From Stygiobacter sp. RIFOXYC2_FULL_38_25 (GTDB lineage: Bacteria > Bacteroidota > Ignavibacteria > Ignavibacteriales > Melioribacteraceae): a DNA stretch of 64,000 nt. This document shows positions 26,921 through 35,409 of the stretch, in pieces (the stretch's first letter is position 1; every line of letters starts with the position of its first letter). Position numbers and translations under genes: made by a program. The notes under the pieces were generated by a model, which did no database searches, was not told the origin of the DNA, and worked only from the letters and a program-made list of their open reading frames with translations. The stretch is from assembly GCA_001803165.1 (NCBI GenBank), contig MHAZ01000011.1:62001-126000 (forward strand), in the 5' to 3' direction.

Positions 26921-27376
26921 TTAAGCACTGGTTGCACGCTCTTTATGTCTTTCTTCATTTTGTGTTTCTGGATTTTGCATTTTTAGCTTATTTAGCTCAC
27001 TTTGCAAGCGTTCATTTTCTTCAATAAGTGTTTGGTAGTTTGCGATTACCCCCCCTAGTAGCCCAATTTCTTTGTAATGCCCTTCTTTTGCTAGCCTTTG
27101 AAATAGTTCTGTGAATGAGTCAAGATAACTTTGAGGCAAATATGGAGCCTGTGCGTCTTTAACATGGAAGGGTTCGCCGTTTATCAGATATTCATAAGGT
27201 ACATCGCACAATTGAGCGATTTTCTTAACATTGTCAATGCTGATTTCCCTTCTTCCTTTTATGTAGTTCACCATTGAATCTTCTGATATACCAATTTTCT
27301 CTGCTACAAATTTCTGCTTAAAGCCTTTTTTCTTTATAGCTTCTCTAATTCTTGCCCCGATCTCGGTATAATTCAT
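26921..27376 (-). CDS. Prophage repressor, XRE-type HTH
   Basis: 151 residues from ATG at 27376 (AAGGAG seven bases upstream). HTH domain 5-65: EIGARIREAIKKKGFKQKFVAEKIGIS, EDSMVNYIKGRREISIDNVKKIAQ. The C-terminal part (about 85-150) is helical, with a Leu/Asn/Glu coiled-coil for dimerisation (LIEENERLQSELNKLKMQN); there is no S24 peptidase domain, so release would not use RecA autocleavage. Transcribed leftward from the divergent early control region, like Mu c. It probably maintains lysogeny. Confidence 0.88.
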   Translation of the reverse strand: MNYTEIGARIREAIKKKGFKQKFVAEKIGISEDSMVNYIKGRREISIDNVKKIAQLCDVPYEYLINGEPFHVKDAQAPYLPQSYLDSFTELFQRLAKEGHYKEIGLLGGVIANYQTLIEENERLQSELNKLKMQNPETQNEERHKERATSA

Positions 27377-27403
27377 CAATACTCCTTGACGCACTTTTTG
27401 AAT

Positions 27404-27524
27404 AAAAGTCCGACGCTAAGAACGACACTTATTGTTAGAAAACAGCCTAAAAACGTAATTCAATAAAAAAAAGTCCGACACAAATAAGATTTTTCTTGCA
27501 TTCATCCGACAATCGTCGTATTAT
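27404..27524 (+). promoter_or_regulatory. Early control region: promoter and TCCGAC operators
   Basis: A sigma70-type promoter TTGCAT (27496-27501), 17 bases, TATTAT (27519-27524) drives the Ner-like gene. Inside the spacer is the dyad CGACaatcGTCG (27507-27518). AAAAGTCCGAC occurs at 27404-27414 and 27469-27479, and TCCGAC again at 27505-27510. These are likely operators for the repressor and the Ner-like protein (inference). Confidence 0.65.
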
Positions 27525-27563
27525 TGCGATAGAAATAACGCTAATATTTAAAAGGAAATCATC

Positions 27564-27743
27564 ATGTCTAAAGCTCTCGATAAAAAACTTATTAAAATCT
27601 CGGTACTAGCCGAAAGAATTGGAATATCTCAGTCCTATGCTTCGGAAATAGTTAACGGTATCAAAACCGGACCGAAAGCACAGAAGTGGTTGAAAAAAAT
27701 GATTGAAGAATCTAAAAGAACTACCAGCCACTTGGCTGCTTAA
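27564..27743 (+). CDS. Ner/Cro-like small HTH protein
   Basis: 59 residues, starting MSKALDKKLIKISVLAERIG, then ISQSYASEIVNGIKTGP, a clear HTH (Ala-Glu-Arg-Ile-Gly-Ile-Ser-Gln..Val-Asn-Gly). The start has AAAGGAA seven bases upstream and follows the strong promoter. Position and size match Ner of Mu, which shuts down early transcription. It is the first gene of the rightward early operon. Confidence 0.75.
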   Translation: MSKALDKKLIKISVLAERIGISQSYASEIVNGIKTGPKAQKWLKKMIEESKRTTSHLAA

Positions 27744-27806
27744 TTATAGTGCAAAGATAAGTACCATAAGCAAACAATGGAAGTAAAACATTAAGGAATA
27801 ATTTTA

Positions 27807-28283
27807 ATGTATGCCAGGACATCGCTTAAAAATGCAATTCAGCAAACCATCCTTAGAAACCAAAAAACAGTGGATCATATTGCTGATGAAATTGGGAGGA
27901 GTTCGAACAGCGTATATAAGTACGGCATTGAAGGAGAAGCCGGAAGTGATATGCCAATTTCTCTATTAATACCAATTATGAAGGCTGCTGATAATTATTC
28001 AATACTTAAGTACATAGCTCACATTTGCGGATATATTCTTATAAAGACACCAACAGCAAAGAAAACAAAAAAAGACGAGATAGAACTTGTTGATGAATAT
28101 CAGACGGCAACTGTTAACTCATTAAAAATCTTAAAGGATTTTTTAATGAAGCCAACGCTTGAGAGATATACAATGCTTAACGCAAGCTTGCTAAACGTAA
28201 TGGAGCTTTGTTCTTCAAATCAAAAGTATGCTAATAAGAAGTTAAGCGGTCAATTGGAGATGGATTATGCCGACCAACGTTAA
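27807..28283 (+). CDS. Phage CII-like regulatory protein
   Basis: 158 residues. N-terminal HTH-like region (TSLKNAIQQTILRNQKTVDHIADEIGRSSNSVYKYG) then ISLLIPIMKAADNYSILKYIAHICGYIL, the pattern of the phage regulatory CII (CP76) family. C-terminal helical part about 95-158. Overlaps the transposase start by 17 bases, so the two are translationally coupled. Likely controls early expression or lysogeny (inference). Confidence 0.7.
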   Translation: MYARTSLKNAIQQTILRNQKTVDHIADEIGRSSNSVYKYGIEGEAGSDMPISLLIPIMKAADNYSILKYIAHICGYILIKTPTAKKTKKDEIELVDEYQTATVNSLKILKDFLMKPTLERYTMLNASLLNVMELCSSNQKYANKKLSGQLEMDYADQR

Positions 28284-30351
28284 GGATTGGTTTACTGCAA
28301 AAGAAATAGCTGGATTATTAAATGTTTCTGAGCGCACTATTCAACGAAGGACTAAACAGTTTGAAACAAAGATTGAGAAAGGACTAGGAGGGAAAAAATA
28401 TTTGTATTCATTCAATTCGCTACCTCCAATAGCAAAATCCACCCTTCTAAAACAACACAGCACAGAACAACAATTAACTCTTACAAATGCTGAAGATGAT
28501 TTGAATTTGTATTCGAACTTGAAGCCGTGGGAACGGAAATACATTGACTTTATTATTCCAATTTTGAAAGCAAGTGAGGGATTAAAGGGCAAAGAACTTG
28601 ATGCTTTTCTTGTTCAACAAAAAAATAGTTGCAGCGGAAAAAACAGAAGCGGATTGAGTATAGGAAACTTCTACAAAATCCGGAACAGATATGAGCGTGA
28701 AGGATTGAGAGGTGTTATTCCCGGGTATGGAAAAAATGAAGGTGCGACGATTATTGAGGAAGAGAGTTATTTGTTCTTCCGGGACATATACTTAAAAGAA
28801 AAAGGTACAAGCGCGGAGAATTGCTGGATAGCTACTAAAGGTGAATGGATTAGAACTCATGCCGGTGAAATACCGGAAAACTTTCCCTCACCGAATTCCT
28901 TTTTGAGGCTATTGCAACAGCGCGAGCCGGAATCTGTAATTGCTTACGCACGCAAAGGTGAAGCATACTGGAACCGGTACTACGGCAATTTTGATGAAAG
29001 AATATATGATGGAATTGCACCGGGAAGTGTTTGGGTTGGCGACCACATGCAAATTAACACAGCCGTGTTTAATATGCTTCCGGACAGCATTAGAGCGGAT
29101 GTTGAGAAGCTTATAAGATTTGATAAAACAAACAAGCCGGTGTTCCCGTGGATTACTGTATGGTGCGATTTTGTTACCGGCAAATGGATGGGTTGGAATT
29201 TACATGCGGAAGCCCCCAACAGCGACCACATATTTGCCGCTTTTCTTGATGGAGTAGAGAGAAATGATAATGAAATACCAAACGAGATCTACATTGATAA
29301 CGGTAAGGATTACAGAAGCAAGGATTTCTCTTCCGGCAGGCAGAAAAAAATAAAAGTACAAATAGATGAACAAAGAACAACATCACTAATGTCCATTCTT
29401 GGAATTATTGTTCACTTCGCTCTTCCGTACAATCCCCAAACAAAAATAATTGAAAGAACATTTGATACAGTGCAAGAATGGTTAGACCAAGGACTGCCCG
29501 GCTACCGTGGAAGAAACACGAGCGACAGACCGGAAGCTTTAGCAGAACAAATTAAGCGTGGTGAAATTCTTGATTACGCTGAGTACAGCAACTTGATAGA
29601 TTACTTTATTGAAAATGTTTTTAACGAAGCAATTAGCAACGGGAAAAATATGTTAGGCAAAAGCAGAAATGAAGCTTTTGCGGAAGGTTACAAGCCTCTA
29701 CGACAAGTAAGTGATGAAGCTTTGAAAATGATGTGCATGCGAGTGAGTGATGTTTACACGATTGGAAGAAATGGAGTAACTGTAAACCAACTGTTTAGAA
29801 TTTATTACTACTCGGCATGGATGATACCTCTGAAGGGAAAGAAAGTTTATTTAAGAAGACACCCGAAGAAATACCAGATTGCCTACGTTTTTGAATATGC
29901 CGGGAAGGATATTGAAGGACGTTACTTGGGTAAAGCTCTCCTAAATATTATGGATACAGCCGCACTTGCCAAAACAGACCTTGAGAAACACCAATTAAGA
30001 GTAGTTGAAAAAGCAAAACGATTTGAAAAGAAATATGTAAAGGAAGCGGCAAAAACTAATCCGGTGGACCCGCGGAGATATGTTGAAAATCTTGCTGCCG
30101 GTAGAGCTGCCGAAGCGAATAACTACAACAGAAGTATGAAGCGAGGCAATGTAGTTGTAAAAACAAGTTATGATGAATTAGTGCAGCAAGATAATGAAAT
30201 GAAGAAGACCGGTACTTATGGTTTTGATGTAAGTAAAGTAGAGAACAACGGTAAGAAGGAAACAAAAATATTCACCTTCTTTAGTGAGAAGGAAGAGTTT
30301 GAAAAGAGAAATAAAAAAGGCGATGCCTCAGACACATCGCCAAATTCTTAA
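28267..30351 (+). CDS. DDE transposase, MuA type
   Basis: 694 residues. N-terminal winged-helix domain (DWFTAKEIAGLLNVSERTIQRRT), linker and helical DNA-binding region (about 80-230), then the RNase H-like core with D259 (WVGDHMQ), D344 (IYIDNGKDYR) and E396 (IIERTFDTVQ): a normal DDE set with spacing close to MuA. C-terminal domain about 480-694 with a beta-barrel-like part and a highly charged tail that should contact the ATPase partner. It cuts the phage ends and joins them to target DNA for integration and replicative transposition. Confidence 0.95.
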   Translation: MPTNVKDWFTAKEIAGLLNVSERTIQRRTKQFETKIEKGLGGKKYLYSFNSLPPIAKSTLLKQHSTEQQLTLTNAEDDLNLYSNLKPWERKYIDFIIPILKASEGLKGKELDAFLVQQKNSCSGKNRSGLSIGNFYKIRNRYEREGLRGVIPGYGKNEGATIIEEESYLFFRDIYLKEKGTSAENCWIATKGEWIRTHAGEIPENFPSPNSFLRLLQQREPESVIAYARKGEAYWNRYYGNFDERIYDGIAPGSVWVGDHMQINTAVFNMLPDSIRADVEKLIRFDKTNKPVFPWITVWCDFVTGKWMGWNLHAEAPNSDHIFAAFLDGVERNDNEIPNEIYIDNGKDYRSKDFSSGRQKKIKVQIDEQRTTSLMSILGIIVHFALPYNPQTKIIERTFDTVQEWLDQGLPGYRGRNTSDRPEALAEQIKRGEILDYAEYSNLIDYFIENVFNEAISNGKNMLGKSRNEAFAEGYKPLRQVSDEALKMMCMRVSDVYTIGRNGVTVNQLFRIYYYSAWMIPLKGKKVYLRRHPKKYQIAYVFEYAGKDIEGRYLGKALLNIMDTAALAKTDLEKHQLRVVEKAKRFEKKYVKEAAKTNPVDPRRYVENLAAGRAAEANNYNRSMKRGNVVVKTSYDELVQQDNEMKKTGTYGFDVSKVENNGKKETKIFTFFSEKEEFEKRNKKGDASDTSPNS

Positions 30352-30369
30352 AACACAACAGGAGTGATC

Positions 30370-31371
30370 ATGGAAACAACACAACAGCAAAGTGTGATTG
30401 AAGAACTAGAGCAATTTATTAAGCGGACGGGAATAAGTCAAACTAAGGTGATGAAGAGTTTTTCATTTTCTACCGCGACTTACATCTCTTTGCGCGACGG
30501 TACTTGGGCTGGCAAAGACTTGAAGATAAAAGAAAAATATCTGAAAGAGATTAGAGTATTCCTGGACTCTGAAAAAGAACGGCTTGAAGATGAAATAGGA
30601 AGAGCCCGCATTCCGTTTCATCCAACTTATAACTACAAAGTGTTTAGAGAGACGGCTGCAATATGCGAGAAGTATATGGAAATTGGAGTTGTAACCGGAG
30701 CTCCTCGTTTTGGTAAAACCCGCGCTGCAAAAAAGTACAAAGAGGATCATCCTTCTACAATTTACATTGAGCTTAGAAGAACATTTACAACAAACATTTT
30801 AATAAGAAAACTGTTTGAAGCTGTTGGTGGAAACGGCAGAGTTACAAAATCCGGAAGCCAGAAAGTGTACCCGGTATTGGATGATATGGTTTCTTTTATT
30901 GTAGAAAAACTGAAAGGAAGTAAGCGGCTTTTAATCTTTGACCAAATGGAGTACGCAAGCTACAAGGGTATTGATACGATAAGATCAATTTGGGATGAAT
31001 GTTTGGATGCAAACGGTAACGGAACAATTGGAGTATTATTTACCGGACTGGAAGATTTAATCTATCAATTGAAAAACTTTCCGCAACTGCACGGGCGCAT
31101 AAGCTGGTATAGAAAGCTTGGTGTTTATCAAGATGAAAACGATGACGAAATACCACGCGGAATGACAGATGAAGATGTTGAGATGTTTGTTCTTTCCGTA
31201 TTTCCTAAAGCGACGAGTAAAATAATAAATGATTTTGCCGAAGCCGGAGAGTACAACCCGGGTTACCTAAAGAAAATTCTTGATAGAGGTTTACGCTTGA
31301 GCGAAGTGAACAAACTTCCGTTAAGTAAAGAACTGATTTTGAAAGCTTGTAAATCAGCAAAACTACCTTGA
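30370..31371 (+). CDS. Transposition ATPase, MuB type
   Basis: 333 residues from ATG at 30370 (AGGAG at 30360-30364). N-terminal HTH (about 12-45, GISQTKVMKSFSFSTATYISLRDG), AAA+ domain with Walker A GAPRFGKT at about 110-117 and Walker B LLIFDQ at about 187-192 (the second acidic residue is replaced by Gln), sensor-like GVLFTGLE. It binds DNA in an ATP-dependent way, picks the target and stimulates the transposase. Immediately downstream of the transposase gene, as in Mu. Confidence 0.92.
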   Translation: METTQQQSVIEELEQFIKRTGISQTKVMKSFSFSTATYISLRDGTWAGKDLKIKEKYLKEIRVFLDSEKERLEDEIGRARIPFHPTYNYKVFRETAAICEKYMEIGVVTGAPRFGKTRAAKKYKEDHPSTIYIELRRTFTTNILIRKLFEAVGGNGRVTKSGSQKVYPVLDDMVSFIVEKLKGSKRLLIFDQMEYASYKGIDTIRSIWDECLDANGNGTIGVLFTGLEDLIYQLKNFPQLHGRISWYRKLGVYQDENDDEIPRGMTDEDVEMFVLSVFPKATSKIINDFAEAGEYNPGYLKKILDRGLRLSEVNKLPLSKELILKACKSAKLP

Positions 31372-31376
31372 GGTGA

Positions 31377-31562
31377 ATGATGACATTAACTGAATGGAAA
31401 GATGCAACTAGGCAAGCAATACTCAGCACAGCTTCATGTTTTAAACCAAAAGAAATTGATGTGTTGTTTGATTTTCTTGAAACTGTAACTGAAGATGATT
31501 TGAATAAAACTCCTCATGTAAAAAAAGAAAATGATAGTGAGGTTGCCAATGAGAATAATTAG
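31377..31562 (+). CDS. Small early protein
   Basis: 61 codons; two adjacent ATGs (31377, 31380), of which the second is better spaced from GAGG. Acidic and helical. Starts 5 bases after the ATPase stop. Not recognised. Confidence 0.6.
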   Translation: MMTLTEWKDATRQAILSTASCFKPKEIDVLFDFLETVTEDDLNKTPHVKKENDSEVANENN

Positions 31563-31782
31563 TGCTTTCGGAAAGAAGCAAGGTAATGTTTACGTACAGC
31601 TTGAAGCAACTCCGGCTGAATGGAATTTAATACTTATCCAGACGGGTGGAAAAAATCTTATTGAAGATATAGTTGAATTGAAGCAGAGCAATACTTTCTT
31701 AACTCAACAGAATCACGATTTAGACGCTAGATGTTCTGAGTTCCAAAAAGAAATTATGCGACTGAGGAAACACAATGGCTAA
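31549..31782 (+). CDS. Small early protein with C-terminal coiled coil
   Basis: 77 residues from ATG at 31549 (GAGG upstream). N-terminal beta part MRIISAFGKKQGNVYVQLEA, C-terminal helix VELKQSNTFLTQQNHDLDARCSEF. Overlaps the previous gene by 14 bases and the next by 8. Not recognised. Confidence 0.6.
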   Translation: MRIISAFGKKQGNVYVQLEATPAEWNLILIQTGGKNLIEDIVELKQSNTFLTQQNHDLDARCSEFQKEIMRLRKHNG

Positions 31783-31978
31783 GAAGAAAAAGAAAATCGT
31801 TCACTTAAATTATGCTGATTGCATAGGGACTCTCTGCGGGACTAAGAAATGGAGTTATGCAATTATTACAATTATGCCGGAAATGATTTTGAAATTTATC
31901 GGTCAATGTCCGGTGAATGAAAGATACTGCCACAAATGCAAACACATTCACAAACTAAATCTTGTAAAGGTGAAGTGA
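31775..31978 (+). CDS. Small basic Cys-containing early protein
   Basis: 67 residues; basic start MAKKKKKIVHL and Cys clusters ADCIGTLCG and CPVNERYCHKCKHIH, possibly one zinc site. Overlaps the preceding gene by 8 bases and touches the next by one base. Not recognised. Confidence 0.6.
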   Translation: MAKKKKKIVHLNYADCIGTLCGTKKWSYAIITIMPEMILKFIGQCPVNERYCHKCKHIHKLNLVKVK

Positions 31979-32319
31979 TGGCAGATAGAAAACTAAAACT
32001 GAAAAAGATCACGATAGAAATTAACCATGCAGAGATCTTCGAAGTAATGTTCTCATTCTCTTTTTTAATCTCTCCTCATTGCATGTACAAAAAGGAAGCA
32101 AAGGATAAGCTGAAAGCATTTGCAGTAAAGCTGTTTAGAAAATCCTTCACCAAATATGAAAAGCTGTATCTGCTTTACATGAGTGATAACAGAGAGCTGC
32201 ATCAAATAGCTAAAGCCGCCAGTTCCAAATTGTACAGAGATTTTGAGAAAATTAAAGCTAAGGGAATTCCGCAATGGGATGCAGCAAAGAAGAAACAGTT
32301 AGAGGCTAAAGATGAGTAA
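31978..32319 (+). CDS. Small early helical protein
   Basis: 113 residues from ATG at 31978, which overlaps the preceding stop (TGATG); AAGGTG upstream. Basic, helical, with KDKLKAFAVKLFRKSFTKYEKLYLLYM. Not recognised. Confidence 0.6.
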   Translation: MADRKLKLKKITIEINHAEIFEVMFSFSFLISPHCMYKKEAKDKLKAFAVKLFRKSFTKYEKLYLLYMSDNRELHQIAKAASSKLYRDFEKIKAKGIPQWDAAKKKQLEAKDE

Positions 32320-32548
32320 CATAATTAATGAATTGAGAATACCAGATGTAACCTTTGCAGATGTGATGAGACAGATGCGGCAAAATTGTCCGGCAAGAAG
32401 TTTGTACCAAAGCGCGGTTGATTTTATTGATCTGATGGCAATTACAAGTGTTCACTGCAAAACACAAAAGCATAAAGAAGAAGTTGTAGTAAAGATTCGG
32501 CTGGCAGCATTGTTAACCGGCGACCACACAAGATTTAGAAGGAATTAA
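32312..32548 (+). CDS. Small early protein
   Basis: 78 residues, helical start MSNIINELRIPDVTFADVMRQM; overlaps the preceding gene by 8 bases. Not recognised. Confidence 0.6.
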   Translation: MSNIINELRIPDVTFADVMRQMRQNCPARSLYQSAVDFIDLMAITSVHCKTQKHKEEVVVKIRLAALLTGDHTRFRRN

Positions 32549-32553
32549 CAGCT

Positions 32554-32739
32554 ATGGCAAACGCACCGGTTGAAGAATTTACACAAGAAGAGAAACAGCA
32601 TCTGCAAAAGATTGAACCGCTACTAAACAAACTTACTTACAGCGAGTTAGTAGCAGTTGCCGGAATGTTCATTGTTAAGAAGCAGCTGCATAATGCAAAA
32701 CAAATGATTACTGCAATCATAAACGGAAGAGGCAAATGA
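32554..32739 (+). CDS. Small early helical protein
   Basis: 61 residues, MANAPVEEFTQEEKQHLQKIEPLL, helical, acidic then basic. ATGA overlap with the next gene. Not recognised. Confidence 0.6.
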   Translation: MANAPVEEFTQEEKQHLQKIEPLLNKLTYSELVAVAGMFIVKKQLHNAKQMITAIINGRGK

Positions 32740-32945
32740 TGCATCAATACATGATCTCCGTAACTACCATGAAATGCGTTTCAACAGTTCAGATTAAATA
32801 CAACGATGAGTATGTAGTAACAAACAGCAACTGGAAAGAAGGAAGAGAAATCTTTCCGGTTGGAGCAATTATAAAAGGTGTTTACCGGATAATTAAAAAG
32901 CGATTAATAAAAAGATTCCCTGTACTGAAACTAAAAACCAATTAA
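32736..32945 (+). CDS. Small basic early protein
   Basis: 69 residues; N-terminal beta-hairpin-like region (QIKYNDEYVVTNSNWKEG) and Lys/Arg-rich C-terminus. Coupled by ATGA overlap. Not recognised. Confidence 0.55.
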   Translation: MMHQYMISVTTMKCVSTVQIKYNDEYVVTNSNWKEGREIFPVGAIIKGVYRIIKKRLIKRFPVLKLKTN

Positions 32946-32961
32946 ACCAAAAGGAGTATTT

Positions 32962-33276
32962 ATGACAAACGAAGCTGCTACACAAAATTATGAATCTCAG
33001 ATGCGGTTCTTAAAAACTTACGCCGATTCATTCGAGCAGAAAAAAGATATGGCTGCAAAGCTTGAAGTTGAACTGGATCAAGTTAAACCGGCTGCTGAAC
33101 GCGCGCAAAAAATCATGAAGGAACTAGGCGAGTTGAAAAAATCTATCCGCTTGGATGAAAGCTTCCTTATCAGCATGACGCAAATGGTAGAACGCAACAC
33201 CGGCGAACCGATTACAAACGGACCGTTGTTTGAGAAGCAGAAATCAGAAGTAAGTAATCAGCAAACAGTTAATTAA
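32962..33276 (+). CDS. Early coiled-coil protein
   Basis: 104 residues, AAAGGAG before the ATG. A long heptad-like helix (QMRFLKTYADSFEQ, KKDMAAKLEVELDQVKPA) with a short acidic-Gln tail. No match to Mu Gam by eye. Its role is unknown. Confidence 0.65.
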   Translation: MTNEAATQNYESQMRFLKTYADSFEQKKDMAAKLEVELDQVKPAAERAQKIMKELGELKKSIRLDESFLISMTQMVERNTGEPITNGPLFEKQKSEVSNQQTVN

Positions 33277-33293
33277 TAGAAACCCATAATAAC

Positions 33294-33413
33294 ATGAATA
33301 GATCGAAATCAAATCCAAGTGCGCCGCCAAACGAAACTGGCATAAGTTCGTTGACATTCTGGAAAGACGGAAACACGGGTATAAAGTGCGCTGGTAACGG
33401 AAGAGATTTCTGA
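33294..33413 (+). CDS. Possible 39-residue frame
   Basis: MNRSKSNPSAPPNETGISS..CAGNGRDF between two real genes; no ribosome site, low complexity. Listed only because it fills the 180-base gap. Confidence 0.2.
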   Translation: MNRSKSNPSAPPNETGISSLTFWKDGNTGIKCAGNGRDF

Positions 33414-33458
33414 CAGCCGGGAAAGACCGGCAAAATTTTAACTAACAAAGGAGCAACA

Positions 33459-34064
33459 ATGAAAAAGAAAAAATGGATTGATGAAGCGGGAAATGAAATA
33501 CCGGCGCATCGGATTACTGTAGCAGAAAAGATAGCAGAGAAACATTCGTTTTATCTTTTCGGTTTAGCAATAAATGTGAATGAACAACTCCGGCTTATTA
33601 AGGAAGCTGTTCTCAGTTGCAGCAACGAAGTATATGATGCTGTAATGACTGAAAACGGCATTGACGTAAGCAAGCGGAAGGGAAATTTTACTTGGTTCAG
33701 TTTTGACAGAAGCATCAAAATTGAAGTTGCAATCAACGAATTAGTAGTGTTTGATGATGTTACAATAACCGCTTGCAGAGAAAAACTGATGCAGTTCTTA
33801 AAGAAGTCTTTGAATTCTACGCAAGAATTTATTAAGGACTTGATACTCGACGCATTCCAAACACGCGCCGGTAAGTTAGACACGAAGAAAATAATGTATC
33901 TGTTGAAGTATGAAGATAAAATAAAAGACCAGCTTTACAGCGATGCGATGGAACTCTTGAAAAAGAGCATCCGCAAACCTTCTAAAAAAACATACTACCG
34001 GATATGGAAAAGGAATAGTTCCGGCGAGTATGACAACATCGAATTAAACTTTTCTTCCATTTGA
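33459..34064 (+). CDS. DUF3164 family protein
   Basis: 201 residues, family-typical start KKWIDEAGNEIPAHRIT and core YDAVMTENG..GNFTWFSFDRSIKIEVAIN, ending KTYYRIWKR. DUF3164 proteins occur in Mu-like phages beside GemA. Possibly a nucleic-acid-binding early protein. AAAGGAG precedes the ATG. Confidence 0.8.
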   Translation: MKKKKWIDEAGNEIPAHRITVAEKIAEKHSFYLFGLAINVNEQLRLIKEAVLSCSNEVYDAVMTENGIDVSKRKGNFTWFSFDRSIKIEVAINELVVFDDVTITACREKLMQFLKKSLNSTQEFIKDLILDAFQTRAGKLDTKKIMYLLKYEDKIKDQLYSDAMELLKKSIRKPSKKTYYRIWKRNSSGEYDNIELNFSSI

Positions 34065-34071
34065 GGAAGTG

Positions 34072-34341
34072 ATGAAAGAACAACTAACAGCAATCCGTGA
34101 TGAAATACGGGCACTGCACATGAAGGTTGCCAAGATAAAACAGAATGAATACTCTACAATTTACAACAATGGCGATGTTAAGTATTTCGAAGAGATTCAA
34201 GGACACTTGGCAATGTCCTCTGCCGCAATTTCAACATTTGTAGAACACTTGGACGCGGAAACAGAAAGTAAAAAACGCTTTGCCACAATTGATAAGGCAG
34301 ATGAAAATGAAAGCCAACTACAAACAGATTCAGTTAATTAA
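34072..34341 (+). CDS. Small early protein
   Basis: 89 residues from ATG at 34072 with GAGGAAG upstream. Helical, with acidic C-terminus. Overlaps the GemA-like gene by about 40 bases, in a different frame. Confidence 0.6.
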   Translation: MKEQLTAIRDEIRALHMKVAKIKQNEYSTIYNNGDVKYFEEIQGHLAMSSAAISTFVEHLDAETESKKRFATIDKADENESQLQTDSVN

Positions 34342-34801
34342 AATTGCTCAGAAGAAGCTTGGTATTGATAACGATACCAAGCTTGAGCAATACGGCTTCT
34401 ATGGTGTTACAACCAGCAAAGATTTAACACCGGAACAAGCAGATGATTTAATTGCTTCTTACGAGCGTGCCGGTTTTGTTGTTTACACGCAGCCTAAAAC
34501 CGATGCGGAATTAAAAAACATTGAAATGTACGGCGTTGGAAAAGACAAATATAGAACTCTTGATTCACGTTCCAGAGATTTTGCGCGCTCCAGCAAACTT
34601 AGAAAAATTGAAGCGTTGTGGCGGGAAGCTTCCGAATCAAAAACAGATGATTCTTTGAGAATTTTTATTCAGAACAAAACCGGAGTCTCTCACATTACAA
34701 TGTTGTTCAACGAGCAAGCGGACTCCATTATTACCGCGCTTGAAGCGATGAGGGATAGAAAGCGTGAGCGCAGTAAAATAAAAATGAGAGCCGCAAGATG
34801 A
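34301..34801 (+). CDS. GemA-like / Mu gp16 (DUF1018) protein
   Basis: 166 residues (ATG at 34301, or 34307 which fits AAGG better). Core KQIQLIKIAQKKLGIDNDTK, later SSKLRKIEALWREASESKTD and SLRIFIQNKTGVSHITML match the DUF1018 pattern with a conserved Trp. Mu GemA modulates host gene expression and supercoiling; the exact role here is inference. Confidence 0.75.
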   Translation: MKMKANYKQIQLIKIAQKKLGIDNDTKLEQYGFYGVTTSKDLTPEQADDLIASYERAGFVVYTQPKTDAELKNIEMYGVGKDKYRTLDSRSRDFARSSKLRKIEALWREASESKTDDSLRIFIQNKTGVSHITMLFNEQADSIITALEAMRDRKRERSKIKMRAAR

Positions 34802-35112
34802 AAGTGAGACCGGGTGTAACCAGCGAGAAGTACAGAAACATGTCTTTTGAAGAGGTGATGAATAATCTAAGCAATAGACAAGCTGCTGTATACAATATGA
34901 TTCTTGAATTCGGGCCAGTGACGTTAGAAGATACTGCGAAACTGATGAATGTAGAAAAGAATTGTATCTCCGGAAGATTTACTGAATTAAATGATATTGG
35001 CTTAATTGAGGTTGTTGGTGAAGACTTTAACGAAGCACGAAATAGAAAAATTGGTTTATACAAAGTAAAAAAGTGGGACCCGCAATTTTCTTTTCAGTTT
35101 GGAAGAGCTTAA
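34798..35112 (+). CDS. Winged-helix regulator in the Mor position
   Basis: 104 residues. HTH: LSNRQAAVYNMILEFGPVTLEDTAKLMNVEKNCISGRFTELNDIGLIEV, a typical MarR-like winged helix. It sits where Mu has its middle activator Mor, so it may switch on middle/late genes; it is not a Mor homologue by eye. ATGA overlap with GemA-like. Confidence 0.75.
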   Translation: MKVRPGVTSEKYRNMSFEEVMNNLSNRQAAVYNMILEFGPVTLEDTAKLMNVEKNCISGRFTELNDIGLIEVVGEDFNEARNRKIGLYKVKKWDPQFSFQFGRA

Positions 35113-35115
35113 CTA

Positions 35116-35409
35116 ATGCAATGTGCCAACTGCAAAATGGATTTGAATGAAGATAAAAACATAAAGGGTTTTTATACTCAGCAGAATCCTCACTTCGGCA
35201 GAGCGTACCGGCAGTCCGGCTATGTTTGCGGAAACTGCGGATACCACAATACTCTATTTCACATTCCAATTAGAATTCCATTCATTAGAACAATGGCAGA
35301 GTATGAAAAGCTTGATTCGCTTGTAAAAGAGTTTAGTGAAAAAGCAATTGAGTTCTTAAAGAGCCATCAGAAAAATAAAAACCAGCAAGAATTGTTTGAG
35401 GAAACATGA
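35116..35409 (+). CDS. Zinc-ribbon protein
   Basis: 97 residues with CANCKMDL and CGNCGYHN pairs, one zinc-ribbon. C-terminal helix. Overlaps the MuF-like gene by four bases (ATGA). Not recognised further. Confidence 0.65.
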   Translation: MQCANCKMDLNEDKNIKGFYTQQNPHFGRAYRQSGYVCGNCGYHNTLFHIPIRIPFIRTMAEYEKLDSLVKEFSEKAIEFLKSHQKNKNQQELFEET

